A stretch of DNA of 64,000 nucleotides from Bacteriovorax sp. BSW11_IV (GTDB lineage: Bacteria > Bdellovibrionota > Bacteriovoracia > Bacteriovoracales > Bacteriovoracaceae): the NCBI RefSeq assembly GCF_000447755.1, contig NZ_AUNE01000029.1, positions 23,699 through 87,698 on the forward strand, given 5' to 3'. The position numbers were made by a program, and so were the translations under genes. Shown in pieces: positions 8,578 to 18,240 of the stretch. The notes under the pieces were generated by a model that saw nothing but the letters and a program-made list of their open reading frames with translations, searched no databases and was not told the origin of the DNA. The number at the start of each line of letters is the position of its first letter. The first letter of the stretch is position 1.

Positions 8578-10293
8578 TCCTTTAACACCAATTGAAAAAT
8601 TAATGGGGTTCAGCGATTCATTCGTTTTAAGGGCCCCATACTCAACTTCTGTAAAATAGCGTAAAAACGGCCCTTTTCTTCTTTCTAATCGTATACCCAA
8701 TAAATGTTGGTACAGTTTTGATTCGCGATCGTTTTGTTTGTGAAATGAGTATGTGCTTATAAAATCTGTCTTTCTAAATAGATCAAATTTTTTAAAGATT
8801 AAAGAATTTTCAAAGATTTCACTTTTATAGAAATGCTCTCTTCTCATAAGAGATAGTTTAAACCTTAAACTCGATGAATTATTTTTAAAGAAATCAATAA
8901 AGCTATGTATTCCAAGAATATGTCCGACATCTTCTTCAGACTCTTGGGTTTCAAAAAATCTAAGATCTATTTTAAGGCCTACTCTTTTTTGCCCATAATA
9001 ATTGATACTGTTTCCAAGTGAAGTGTATAGATGGCCAGCGTAATAGCTGATACTTCCTTTTGCTTTTAAATCTTTATAGATAAAGCCACCAGAGACTGTC
9101 GCTTTAGTTTGTGCCTTTTTACCAAATAAATCGTACATTGCCTTGAAGTCAAAGGCACCACCAAAATTTGCATTATCATAGTTACGCGCCATTTTGTTCT
9201 TTTGGTGATTGTTTAAATAAAGCTCTCCGTAAAGTCGTGGCGTCCATTCAAAGTATTCACTTTTGTAAGTTAGATGGTGGATATCTCCTTTTAATATAAA
9301 TTGATGGAGATCAATTTTTTGTATATTTCTCCATTGCGAAAAATGATCTTCGATTCCTGTATTTGAATAGTGATAATAGCTCTCAATTTTTGAAACAAGA
9401 GATGTCAGGTCTTTAATTCTGAAAATTTTATCTTCAATTTTCGTATTCAGTCGCTCTTGTAGTTCTTTTAATTTATCAATATTTTCTTTGAAGGCATGGA
9501 CAAATCCTTCCAATGGATCAAGTCGTAGTCCTTCTGGTGGAATATAGCTACCATCTTTTTTATCAAATGTTCCAACGTTGTTATTCTCGTCATCATTTGT
9601 GATAAAAAAATTTGTTTCTAAATCAACAAGCCCATCAGAATTTTTTTGATGATATGAAATTTCATTGTCACTTAACGCAGAAATTTGTTTTGGATCAGTG
9701 TTGTAAAGTTCGATAGGAGAGTCTCCAATAAACACTTGAGAGAAAATCCCTTGAGAGAGAGTAATACTATCGGACTGCTCAAACTCTGTGAGTACAATTT
9801 CGGGATGATAGTTTTCAATGGCCATTAATTCATCCTCAGGAACTTTTACGACAGCAGTTTCGCCTGTGAATCCGAGAACGCCTGTACTTAAATTAGTATC
9901 ATTATACGATGTAATGAAATCGGTACCTCTAACTCCAATGGCCACGCTTTTTGTTTTTATAATGGTTTTGATCTCTTTGCTTTCTCTTTGATTTATTTGG
10001 GCACGAATTTGCCCTTTGAGTAAATTTACAAATGTAATCTCGCTATTTGAAATAGCTGAGATTTGAGTTTCTGAATTAGGTCTTAATGTAAATTGCCCAT
10101 TTTTTACTTTTACGACGAGAAGACTTTTTTCGCCAGTTTTGAAAATAGTTCCATTTTCAAATTTATCTTTGGCCTTGATGTGAATTAGGGAATTCTCTTT
10201 TTGTATAAAAGCTTCGCCTCTCACTTTGATTACTTCTACGTTGGCGTAAGTCCATTGAGATATAAAAAATAGAAAGAGTAATGTGTATTTCAT
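8569..10293 (-). CDS. FecR-domain exported protein with coiled coil and strand-rich C-terminus
   Basis: 574 residues. A signal peptide (MKYTLLFLFFISQWTYA) leads into a FecR domain at ~residues 20-120 (FKTGEKSLLVVKV, LLKGQIRA, AIGVRGTDF). The middle contains a helical, Lys/Glu-rich coiled coil at ~265-310. The last ~260 residues have alternating aromatic and hydrophobic strands and end in Phe, as outer-membrane barrels often do. FecR domains without an anti-sigma N-terminus occur in envelope proteins and may bind peptidoglycan or act as scaffolds. No sigma factor or TonB receptor is adjacent, so iron signalling is unlikely. No clear ribosome site. Function unknown. Confidence 0.75.
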   Translation of the reverse strand: MKYTLLFLFFISQWTYANVEVIKVRGEAFIQKENSLIHIKAKDKFENGTIFKTGEKSLLVVKVKNGQFTLRPNSETQISAISNSEITFVNLLKGQIRAQINQRESKEIKTIIKTKSVAIGVRGTDFITSYNDTNLSTGVLGFTGETAVVKVPEDELMAIENYHPEIVLTEFEQSDSITLSQGIFSQVFIGDSPIELYNTDPKQISALSDNEISYHQKNSDGLVDLETNFFITNDDENNNVGTFDKKDGSYIPPEGLRLDPLEGFVHAFKENIDKLKELQERLNTKIEDKIFRIKDLTSLVSKIESYYHYSNTGIEDHFSQWRNIQKIDLHQFILKGDIHHLTYKSEYFEWTPRLYGELYLNNHQKNKMARNYDNANFGGAFDFKAMYDLFGKKAQTKATVSGGFIYKDLKAKGSISYYAGHLYTSLGNSINYYGQKRVGLKIDLRFFETQESEEDVGHILGIHSFIDFFKNNSSSLRFKLSLMRREHFYKSEIFENSLIFKKFDLFRKTDFISTYSFHKQNDRESKLYQHLLGIRLERRKGPFLRYFTEVEYGALKTNESLNPINFSIGVKGLF

Positions 10294-10375
10294 TACTAAA
10301 TTTTATTTGTTTTTGGAGGTCTTTTATAGGAGGAAAGAGATGCTAGGCCAAAGATATGACCTAGCAATTAAGTAT

Positions 10376-12196
10376 TTATTCAGTCGTTTGAGGGGCCTTT
10401 GCCTTTTCCATTTCTTGAAGACGAAGTTCATATTCTTTTTCATAGTCCTCAATTGAAATCTTCTTTTCGGCCTCATCTTCTTTAACGTGATAACCAAATT
10501 GGCATACGATATTTTCTGCAGTAATAATCCCAAGAAGGATCTTGTCATTAATTCTCGAAACTACAGGTAGGCGAGATACTTGAAACTTATTCAATCTATG
10601 AAGGGCCACCATCAGTGATTGGTCTGGGTGAATTTTGATTAGCTTCTTTTCAGATAGCTTTTCGATGATAGTATCACCATTACCTTTTGCATAATTTGTC
10701 CCAATTTCACTTTTTGAAATCATTCCAACCAGACGACCATTATTTAGTACGGGAAAACCTGAGATTCCTGTACCTTTAATTCCTTGCAGGGCCTCTGCTA
10801 CTGTAAGTTTACTATTTAGAGTGACAACATCTTTAACCATCGCTTCTTCGACTGTCATGGTGTCGAGAATATCATTATCTTCTCTTGTCGGTAGGTGAAT
10901 ACCATCTTGTTCAGAGATTTGTTCATAGATTGAACCATCAGTTAATCTTCCAGAAAGAACGTATGAAGTAATGTTGGCAATCATGATTGGAAGGATAATG
11001 TTGTAATCTCTTGTCATCTCAAAAGCGAGAAGAATTGATGTAAATGGGGCGCGAATAACTGCCGCCAAATAAGCACCCATTCCAACGAGTGCATAAGCAC
11101 CAGTGTTTGAAGTAATCTCAGGAAATAATGTTCCTGCAAGGGCACCGACGAGTGAGCCTAAACTTGCACCGATTAGAAGTGTCGGGAAGAAAAGTCCGCC
11201 ACTGATACCAGATGCATAACAGATACTTGTTCCCAAGAATTTTAGAATGAAAATAGTTAGGACTACTTTCCAATCTAGAATTAGAGAAAGAAGTGTTTCT
11301 TCAAGTTTACCGTGACCACTACCAAGAGCAGCTGGGTGAATTTGAGATAGAAGACCAACGATGATGAAGGCCACGACAATTGGAGTTAGCTTGTGGTGTT
11401 TAAAAATCAGAAGACTCTTTTCACGTAGAAAAAGAACAGTCTTCATCCAAAGTGGACCAAAGCCTGCGGCAAATAGACCGATGAAAAGATAGAAGATCAA
11501 TTCTCTTGGATCATTTAAACTATAGTGGAGTTGCGAAAAAAGAGATTCTTTACCCGTTAACATCATCGCAGTGATTGATGCCACAACAGATGAAATAACA
11601 ATTGAACCAAGGATTTTGGCGTTCAGATCTCCAACAACTTCTTCAAGGGTGAAAACTACAGCAGTAATAGGAGTTCCAAAGGCACCAGCAAGACCACCGG
11701 CCGCACCAACTGCAAGTAGGGCCTTTACTCTTTTTTTCGACATTTGAAAAAATGAACCAAGATATGATCCAACACCGGCCGTTACAGCAATTGTTGGACT
11801 TTCTCGTCCAAGCGATACACCTGAAGATAAACTAAGAATTGAAACGATAAGTTTCGCTATAGTATTTTTGAAGGGCATTTTACCGTGGTGTACGGCCAGC
11901 GCAATTCTAACTCCAGGTACACCTGAGCCGGAAGTCGAAGGAAATTTTCTTGTCGTTAACCAACCAGAGATAAAAAGAACAAGTCCACCAAGAGCGAATG
12001 ATTTGAGTGTGAAGGTTTCATTTGTTCCGAGTAAATGCGTCAACTTTTCTGTACTCACGTCAATGGCAACGGCCACTAGCGCAGAAATAACACCTGTCAG
12101 CAAAGTTAGGGCTAAATACGTCCTCTCTTCCGCTTGTTCGGTTTTAATAAATCTACCAATAAGGGAGTACTTTCTACTTTGAGATTCGTTGAGCAT
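10376..12196 (-). CDS. ClC-family chloride/proton antiporter with CBS pair
   Basis: 606 residues: a ClC membrane domain (~1-440) plus two C-terminal CBS domains (~450-580; EEAMVKDVVTL and LPVVSRINDKILLGII). Selectivity segments are GSGVPGV, LGRESPT and GGLFFP; the central Tyr is in MTRDYNIILP. The gating Glu (in GRES) and the internal proton Glu (in FTLEEVVGD) are both present, which favours H+/Cl- exchange over a passive channel. CBS pairs usually bind adenine nucleotides and gate the protein. GRESP replaces the more common GREGP. It is divergent from groES across a 219-bp gap. A ~40-residue charged tail follows the CBS domains. Confidence 0.92.
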   Translation of the reverse strand: MLNESQSRKYSLIGRFIKTEQAEERTYLALTLLTGVISALVAVAIDVSTEKLTHLLGTNETFTLKSFALGGLVLFISGWLTTRKFPSTSGSGVPGVRIALAVHHGKMPFKNTIAKLIVSILSLSSGVSLGRESPTIAVTAGVGSYLGSFFQMSKKRVKALLAVGAAGGLAGAFGTPITAVVFTLEEVVGDLNAKILGSIVISSVVASITAMMLTGKESLFSQLHYSLNDPRELIFYLFIGLFAAGFGPLWMKTVLFLREKSLLIFKHHKLTPIVVAFIIVGLLSQIHPAALGSGHGKLEETLLSLILDWKVVLTIFILKFLGTSICYASGISGGLFFPTLLIGASLGSLVGALAGTLFPEITSNTGAYALVGMGAYLAAVIRAPFTSILLAFEMTRDYNIILPIMIANITSYVLSGRLTDGSIYEQISEQDGIHLPTREDNDILDTMTVEEAMVKDVVTLNSKLTVAEALQGIKGTGISGFPVLNNGRLVGMISKSEIGTNYAKGNGDTIIEKLSEKKLIKIHPDQSLMVALHRLNKFQVSRLPVVSRINDKILLGIITAENIVCQFGYHVKEDEAEKKISIEDYEKEYELRLQEMEKAKAPQTTE

Positions 12197-12316
12197 TGCG
12201 AAATATCCAGTTTATTTATTTAGGGGGCGACACTTGTTCCCTAATACTGAAGCTACACCCATTTGGCCTTTGAGTTAAGGGGGAAAATCTTAAAAAAAGG
12301 GGATTTTGAAAAAAAT

Positions 12317-12360
12317 TTGGACTTATCACCCTTGACACTGATTAAATGCTTACCAACTTG
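12317..12360 (+). promoter_or_regulatory. Candidate groESL promoter region
   Basis: Two possible -35 elements are visible: TTGGAC at 12317 (17 bp before GATTAA) and CTTGACA at 12331, which resembles a heat-shock sigma-32 -35 box but lacks a convincing CCCCAT-type -10. No CIRCE inverted repeat was found in the 219 bp before groES, so HrcA control is unlikely. Confidence 0.25.
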
Positions 12361-12415
12361 GCGACAAAAGAAATTAAACTCGATTTTTCCAATAAAAACT
12401 CATTAAGGAGGACCT

Positions 12416-12703
12416 ATGCAAGTTAAGCCACTTCAGGATCGCGTTGTGATCAAGAGACTAGACGAAGAAACAAAGACAGCTGGTGGAATTATCATTCCAG
12501 ATAACCACGCTGAAAAGCCAGTTCAAGGTGAAGTCGTAGAAGTTGGTCCAGGTTACAGAAACCAGGATGGATCATTTGCGGCCCTTACTGTTAAAAAAGG
12601 TGATAAAGTTATTTTCGGTAAATATGCTGGAACAGAAGTAAAGGTTGCTGGTCAAGAATACCTGATCATGAAAGAAGACGATATTTTCGGAATCCTTCAA
12701 TAA
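12416..12703 (+). CDS. groES: Co-chaperonin GroES
   Basis: 95 residues, standard length. It forms the heptameric lid of the GroEL cage. [14 protein letters not shown] at the start, the mobile loop [10 protein letters not shown] (~residues 21-30) and the C-terminal [16 protein letters not shown] are all present. A strong AAGGAGG site precedes the ATG. It lies 40 bp upstream of groEL and is certainly co-transcribed with it. The mobile loop, which contacts GroEL, is intact. Confidence 0.97.
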   Translation: MQVKPLQDRVVIKRLDEETKTAGGIIIPDNHAEKPVQGEVVEVGPGYRNQDGSFAALTVKKGDKVIFGKYAGTEVKVAGQEYLIMKEDDIFGILQ

Positions 12704-12707
12704 TTAA

Positions 12708-14387
<1,680 letters not shown>

Positions 14388-14390
14388 CGG

Positions 14391-14456
14391 CAAATTGCTT
14401 CGCAATTTGACGCTGCATAAGCCTTAGTGAGAAGCAGAAGCGTAAGCGCCTGCTTC
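14391..14456 (+). repeat. Two successive inverted repeats after groEL
   Basis: First palindrome: CAAATTGC-TTC-GCAATTTG (14391-14409), directly after the groEL stop. Second: GAAGCAG (14431-14437) with CTGCTTC (14450-14456) around a GCGTAAGCGC core. Neither has a T run, so they are not simple terminators. They could stabilise the groEL mRNA end or be an interspersed palindrome. The true terminator is 70 bp downstream. Confidence 0.5.
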
Positions 14457-14523
14457 GCAATAAGGGGCGACCTTGTTTGAACATCGTTTGACGCGACGAC
14501 AACTAAATGAAGTATATTCTAAA

Positions 14524-14552
14524 AAAGAGGGAGCTACGCTCCCTCTTTCTAT
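14524..14552 (+). terminator. Terminator of groESL
   Basis: An 11-bp stem (AAAGAGGGAGC / GCTCCCTCTTT) with a TAC loop and flanking A and T runs; potentially bidirectional. Confidence 0.85.
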
Positions 14553-14605
14553 TCCACCTTTTTTCCCCTAAAATATCTCCATTAATCTAATCTTAAGGAC
14601 AAACC

Positions 14606-15367
14606 ATGCTTTGGAATAAAAAAGAGGTGCCTGTGGCCGAGCCCACTTTAACGAAAAAAGAAAAGGTAATTAAAGAGATCAAATCTTATGCGATTATTAT
14701 CGTTACTGTATTTGCTTTTAGGTCTTCTTTTCTAGAGCCAAATCACATTCCATCTGGATCATTACTTCCAACAAATGCCATCGGTGATTTCATCGTAGTT
14801 AATAAAATGGCCTATGGATTTAAACTTCCATACTCAGATCTTTTTGGTGATCCCGTTTATTTGACTCAAAATGATGGTCCAGAAAGAGGGGATATCGTAG
14901 TTTTTGAATATCCAAGAGACAGAAGTATTCTTTTTGTTAAAAGAATTATCGGTCTTCCTGGAGATGAAATTGAAGTTCAAGACAATGTGGTTTACCTCAA
15001 TGGAAAAGCAGTAGAGAAACAAAAACTTGAAAATACTGATGAGTATTTAGAGCTTTTTGATGAACCAAAGTTTGATCACAAGTTTCTTGATTTCTATGAA
15101 AATAAACTTGATAACGGTAGAACATTTGTTACTGCCGAAAATACAGGTTTTCCAATGCACTTAAACATTCCAAGAACAAAAATTCCTGAGGGACATTTCT
15201 TCGCTCTTGGTGATAACCGCGACTATTCAAGTGACTCACGTGTATGGGGATTTGTTCCATTTTCTCATATGCACGGACGTGCTTTTATGGTGTGGTTTAG
15301 TATGGTTTACCCATGGTCACAAGAAAAATTTCATTTCAGACCTTGGAGAATTGGAACACTACTTTAA
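14606..15367 (+). CDS. lepB: Signal peptidase I
   Basis: 253 residues. It cleaves signal peptides of exported proteins at the outer face of the inner membrane. One transmembrane helix at ~28-40 precedes the catalytic box: Ser52 in HIPSGSLLPT and the general base Lys112 in FVKRIIGLPGDEI. The box C/D region GDNRDYSSDSRVWGF is intact. The residue after the catalytic Ser is Leu where most type I peptidases have Met, a mild oddity. An AAGGACAAACC ribosome site precedes the ATG. It lies between two strong terminators and so is monocistronic. Many neighbouring genes encode likely substrates. Confidence 0.95.
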   Translation: MLWNKKEVPVAEPTLTKKEKVIKEIKSYAIIIVTVFAFRSSFLEPNHIPSGSLLPTNAIGDFIVVNKMAYGFKLPYSDLFGDPVYLTQNDGPERGDIVVFEYPRDRSILFVKRIIGLPGDEIEVQDNVVYLNGKAVEKQKLENTDEYLELFDEPKFDHKFLDFYENKLDNGRTFVTAENTGFPMHLNIPRTKIPEGHFFALGDNRDYSSDSRVWGFVPFSHMHGRAFMVWFSMVYPWSQEKFHFRPWRIGTLL

Positions 15368-15373
15368 AAAAAC

Positions 15374-15400
15374 AAAAGGGAGCTTTCGCTCCCTTTTTTA
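15374..15400 (+). terminator. Terminator of lepB
   Basis: Stem AAAGGGAGC / GCTCCCTTT with loop TTTC, followed by a T run. The minus-strand gene ending at 15401 may use the same hairpin. Confidence 0.87.
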
Positions 15401-15919
15401 TTATTCATTTTCGCAGTATGGAATTGAATATGGCTTAGTAAAGACTTCTTCATAAACGTCACGTCTATTATCTCTACTTCCTACAGTTCTCACAAATTTT
15501 GAAACTGTAATATCACGATCAAGATCTTGCTCAATAGTGTAAGGGATTTTCTTACAGTTCTTATCTTTACCGTTACACACTTCTCTGTAAGATGTATAAA
15601 CAATTGGATAAGAGTAGTATTCATGGCCAGTAATGATTCTCTCTGGCTCTTTATCTCCACCTTTTCTTGGACCAAATCCATAAACAGGCTCTTTGTTGAT
15701 TGTTCTTAGATTATCCCCATCAACACATACGTTGAATACGTTAGAGATTTTACCAACAAATGCCCAAGTATTAGCAAGTTTGTAATCTGCTCTTTTTCTG
15801 ATTGATTCCCAACTCTTTGAAGAAGGCTTCGTTCCAGTAGAGCTTCCACCAGCGATTCCACCAGAACCACCTAGAGTATTTAAAGAAATCAACGCCGTAA
15901 TTATTAATAACTTTTTCAT
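15401..15919 (-). CDS. Exported protein, paralogue of the gene at 16864-17343, unknown function
   Basis: 172 residues. Signal peptide MKKLLIITALISLNTLG, then a Gly/Ser-rich linker (GGSGGIAGGSSTGT), then a domain closely matching the paralogue: TWAFVGKI, NVFNVCVDG, YGFGPRKGGDKEPERIITG, ITVSKFVR, VGSRDNRR. Four Cys are shared (VCVDG, EVCNG, NCKK-type and the near-terminal Cys), suggesting two disulfides. It starts 5 bp after the stop of the HTH gene, so the two are co-transcribed. It is likely periplasmic or secreted. I know no family. The Gly-rich segment after the signal peptide recurs in the small exported protein at 49029. Confidence 0.75.
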   Translation of the reverse strand: MKKLLIITALISLNTLGGSGGIAGGSSTGTKPSSKSWESIRKRADYKLANTWAFVGKISNVFNVCVDGDNLRTINKEPVYGFGPRKGGDKEPERIITGHEYYSYPIVYTSYREVCNGKDKNCKKIPYTIEQDLDRDITVSKFVRTVGSRDNRRDVYEEVFTKPYSIPYCENE

Positions 15920-15924
15920 TATTC

Positions 15925-16698
15925 CTACTTTGTATTAAGCGTGTCTGTAATGGCGAATGTAAAGGCACGCTTAGTTCCTTTTGCACCTGGTTTATTTGCG
16001 AGTTCGACTTTTTTATGAAATGCCTCTTCGTCAATTTTCAGCCATTCTTCGTATGCTTCATCGCTTAATCCTTCAGCATAAAAAGCAATAACATTTTCTC
16101 CACCAGTTTCTGCATTTTCTGGTTTTGCAAATTTTTCTGCAATAGCAAGTCCAGCTCTTTTAAGAGTCTTTCCAGAGAAATTAGCTTGATTGTCCCCGAG
16201 CGTATAATTGCCATCGCGTGTTTGTTTAAGGGCACGAAGTTCAATCATCTTTTCGACTGTTTCAAGTCCAGAAAGCCCATAGCGGTATTGAATAAATTCT
16301 CTAGAGATCGGGTAACATGAGGCCATGAAATAAATCTCAGCAAAACAGCGATCGTAGAGAATTTCACTTTCTATGTCTGCAGAATAGATAATGCTTTTAT
16401 CTTGTGTATTAGGATTATATTTTTCAATTTCGTCTTTAACTACCGGTGGGACTAACTCTAAAAGGAGTGAGTCATTAGTTGTAGAAAAGAGAACGCGATA
16501 AAGTTTGTAAAGAGTTTGGTATGTCGGCCTATTTTGTTCATTAAGTAGGCGATGAAGAGTTCTTTCACTTACGTCGACTTTTTCCGCAAGAAGACGCATC
16601 CCAATTTTGGGATCACGAAACTCAGATAGCTTCTTTTTCAAGTCGATTGCGACTTGTCTTTTTAAATCAATTTCTTGATTTGAAGTTTCTATCTCCAT
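15925..16698 (-). CDS. HTH regulator resembling TIGR02147/DUF4423 proteins
   Basis: 257 residues. An N-terminal Xre-like HTH at ~35-75 (LLAEKVDVSERTLHRLLNEQNRPT) is followed by a helical region. A winged-helix-like part at ~135-175 (FIQYRYGLSGLETVEKMIELRALKQ) ends in DGNYTL, and a C-terminal helical tail follows. This order and length match the TIGR02147/DUF4423-type proteins abundant in Bdellovibrio relatives, though I cannot run the profile. No membrane segment. It is co-transcribed with the exported protein at 15401. Two 257-residue proteins at 48256 and 49456 share the layout. Regulation of the adjacent exported protein is an inference. Confidence 0.7.
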   Translation of the reverse strand: MEIETSNQEIDLKRQVAIDLKKKLSEFRDPKIGMRLLAEKVDVSERTLHRLLNEQNRPTYQTLYKLYRVLFSTTNDSLLLELVPPVVKDEIEKYNPNTQDKSIIYSADIESEILYDRCFAEIYFMASCYPISREFIQYRYGLSGLETVEKMIELRALKQTRDGNYTLGDNQANFSGKTLKRAGLAIAEKFAKPENAETGGENVIAFYAEGLSDEAYEEWLKIDEEAFHKKVELANKPGAKGTKRAFTFAITDTLNTK

Positions 16699-16788
16699 TT
16701 TTTCTCCATGATTCCAAATCTATATCATAGTTAAAAAAATTGTTGAGTCGCTGTGAAAGTTCTACAGACTGTTAAGTCGCTAATTTTA

Positions 16789-16818
16789 TATAAAAAAAGG
16801 GCCAGATTCTGGCCCTCT
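16789..16818 (-). terminator. Terminator of the exported paralogue gene
   Basis: Stem AGGGCCAGA / TCTGGCCCT at 16798-16816, followed on the minus strand by seven T. It separates the upstream exported-protein gene from the HTH gene. Confidence 0.85.
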
Positions 16819-16863
16819 CTTATCAAAACACACAACCAACAGAGAATTTCTCTAATGATCTAA

Positions 16864-17343
16864 TTATAGACAGCTTGGGATAGAGAAAGATTTCTTGAAA
16901 AGAGTCTTGTAAACAGGTCTCTTGTTATCTCTGCTTCCAACTTCTCTTACGAATTTAGAAACTGTGATTTCTCTATCTAGTTTTTGGTTAACTTCAGTAG
17001 TTACCATTTTACATCTGTTGTCGTTCTTACCTGTACAAACTCTTGACTCGTAAGTGTAGTTGATTGGGTAAGTGTAGTACTTGTAACCAGTGATAACTCT
17101 TACAGGATCCTTATCTCCACCTCTGTGTGGTCCGTATCCGTAAACAGCTTCTTTGTTAAGAGTTCTTAGGTTTTCACCGTCAACACATACGTTGAATACG
17201 TTAGTGATTTTACCTACGAATGCCCATGTGTTTTCAAGTTTAACACCTGAAGTAGCTTTGATTGTTTCCCAGCTATCAGTTTCAGAAATGGCCATTGTGT
17301 TCATAGAAAGAGCGATTGCAGCTAAAGCGATAAGTTTTTTCAT
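16864..17343 (-). CDS. Exported protein, paralogue of 15401-15919, unknown function
   Basis: 159 residues from ATG at 17343, chosen because GGAGG lies 6 bp upstream; an in-frame TTG at 17355 lacks a site. Signal peptide MKKLIALAAIALSMNTMA. The mature part is very similar to the paralogue along its full length (TWAFVGKITNVFNVCVDGENLRTLNKE, split here as two shared motifs TWAFVGKI and NVCVDG) but lacks the Gly-rich linker. Four or more Cys are conserved. It has its own terminator at 16789. The two copies flanking one regulator suggest duplication with separate control. Function unknown; export probable. Confidence 0.75.
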   Translation of the reverse strand: MKKLIALAAIALSMNTMAISETDSWETIKATSGVKLENTWAFVGKITNVFNVCVDGENLRTLNKEAVYGYGPHRGGDKDPVRVITGYKYYTYPINYTYESRVCTGKNDNRCKMVTTEVNQKLDREITVSKFVREVGSRDNKRPVYKTLFKKSFSIPSCL

Positions 17344-17473
17344 AACATCCTCCAAAAGGTTTGTTTATCAGTCAGTGTGAACTGTTTTTGTTTTTGTGTT
17401 GGAGGGAAAGTAATTCGTGCTAATTTATTTGTCCAAATGACTTCACATTTTCTGTGAAAAAGCAGGACAGCGT

Positions 17474-17511
17474 CAAAAAGGGGCCTAAATTTTATGACAA
17501 GTAGGGCCCCG
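17474..17511 (-). terminator. Terminator of the gene at 17520
   Basis: On the minus strand GGGGCCCTA pairs with TAGGCCCC (one bulge) around a ~17-base loop, followed by TTTTT. Its position right after the stop supports expression of that small gene. Confidence 0.7.
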
Positions 17512-17519
17512 TGTCACGA

Positions 17520-17819
17520 CTAAGACTTGCGAGTTCGACGCTCAAGTTCTTGAATTAATTCAGTTGTTGGGACTTTCGTGAGGATTTCATGCTCGTTGTC
17601 GCTAAGCTCACTTAATGTGTTCAGGACACCGGCCTTGTATAACATAGCGGTATATTGTTTACGGCTTAATATGTATCCGTTGCTCTTTTGATGAAAATCT
17701 TCTTCTGAAAATTTGAGCAGCGCCATTAAATCATTTGGATCGAGTCCCGCCCTAGATGAGTAAGTAAAAAATGATGGTTTAGTTACTATGTAACATTGTT
17801 GTGTCGTTGTATTTTCCAT
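17520..17819 (-). CDS. Small cytoplasmic protein, unknown function
   Basis: About 99 residues from ATG at 17819; a TTG at 17855 would add 12. No signal peptide or membrane segment. The sequence is mixed helical (NDLMALLKFSEEDF, ILSRKQYTAMLYKAG) and ends basic (ELERRTRKS). I recognise no family. No clear ribosome site precedes either start, which lowers confidence, but a TATAAT at 17879-17884 (minus strand) and a good terminator at 17474 frame it as a transcription unit. It is divergent from the probable noncoding RNA at 18030. Confidence 0.5.
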   Translation of the reverse strand: MENTTTQQCYIVTKPSFFTYSSRAGLDPNDLMALLKFSEEDFHQKSNGYILSRKQYTAMLYKAGVLNTLSELSDNEHEILTKVPTTELIQELERRTRKS

Positions 17820-17861
17820 AGAGAGATTTTTACTTGAGAAGAAGATTTTCGACAAGCAAAT

Positions 17862-17966
17862 GGTGTCAAAAAAATGAAATTATATACTTTAGATGGTGCC
17901 ACTAAGCCCATGAATAAAGGCCCTAGGGCCAGTTTGTCAAAAAACGTCAGTCACTGTTTTGACACC
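17862..17966. promoter_or_regulatory. Inverted repeat in a divergent promoter region
   Basis: GGTGTCAAAA at 17862-17871 and its exact reverse complement TTTTGACACC at 17957-17966 flank the region. A further half-copy TTGTCAAAAAA starts near 17934. A minus-strand TATAAT (17879-17884) lies between the arms. This looks like operator half-sites for a regulator acting on the divergent units, but spacing is wide and no regulator is identified. Confidence 0.35.
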
Positions 17967-18029
17967 ACTGTCGAAGATTTCATCACTTAGCTGTCTAAAA
18001 AGTTGGCATTGTATTCGCATTATATAAAA

Positions 18030-18240
18030 GTAGAAAGGCAAGAGAAGCCGCTTCAAGGATGAATAAGCAACTCTACTAAAATGCCTAATTAATTCACGGA
18101 AGAATTAGAAATACTACTGGTGAGAAAATGAGTTTTTCATTCCCTCTCTCCCCGAATTTTCTCCATTCGCTCCCAGTAGAAATGTAAATCGGGCCCTTTT
18201 TCCAAGTTTTGAGTCGGCAAGGAAAAAGGGCCCTTTTTAT
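18030..18240 (+). ncRNA. Probable noncoding RNA of ~200 nt, class unknown
   Basis: No ORF of note lies here, yet a very strong plus-strand terminator (18191-18239) ends the segment and no plus-strand gene lies upstream since lepB. Possible pairings: GTAGA (18030) with TCTAC (18072) crossing AGGCA (18036) with TGCCT (18082), a potential pseudoknot; a hairpin TAATTC / GAATTA (18090-18107) with GGA in the loop; and CTACTGG (18114) with CCAGTAG (18173). A weak promoter-like TTGGCA...TATAAA lies at 18003-18028. It lacks the signature motifs of RNase P, tmRNA, SRP RNA and the c-di-GMP-I aptamer. 6S-like RNA cannot be excluded. Confidence 0.45.
18191..18239 (+). terminator. Strong terminator of the candidate noncoding RNA
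   Basis: A perfect 13-bp stem (GGGCCCTTTTTCC / GGAAAAAGGGCCC) with a 17-base loop, followed by TTTTTAT on the plus strand only. It therefore serves a plus-strand transcript, not the minus-strand protease ending at 18241. Confidence 0.85.

Noticed and set aside
8569..10293. FecIR-type iron signalling locus
   Set aside because: No sigma factor, no TonB receptor with signalling domain nearby, and the FecR protein has a signal peptide instead of an anti-sigma N-terminus.
10331..10458. Plus-strand ORF of about 39 codons starting near 10340 after AGGAGGAAAG
   Set aside because: It runs antisense into the ClC gene, encodes no recognisable sequence, and the ATG lies in a hairpin; coincidence is more likely.
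12197..12415. CIRCE operator upstream of groES
   Set aside because: No TTAGCACTC-N9-GAGTGCTAA or close variant is present.
18030..18240. c-di-GMP-I riboswitch, RNase P, tmRNA or SRP RNA identity for the candidate noncoding RNA
   Set aside because: The signature motifs of these classes were not found; the class is left open.
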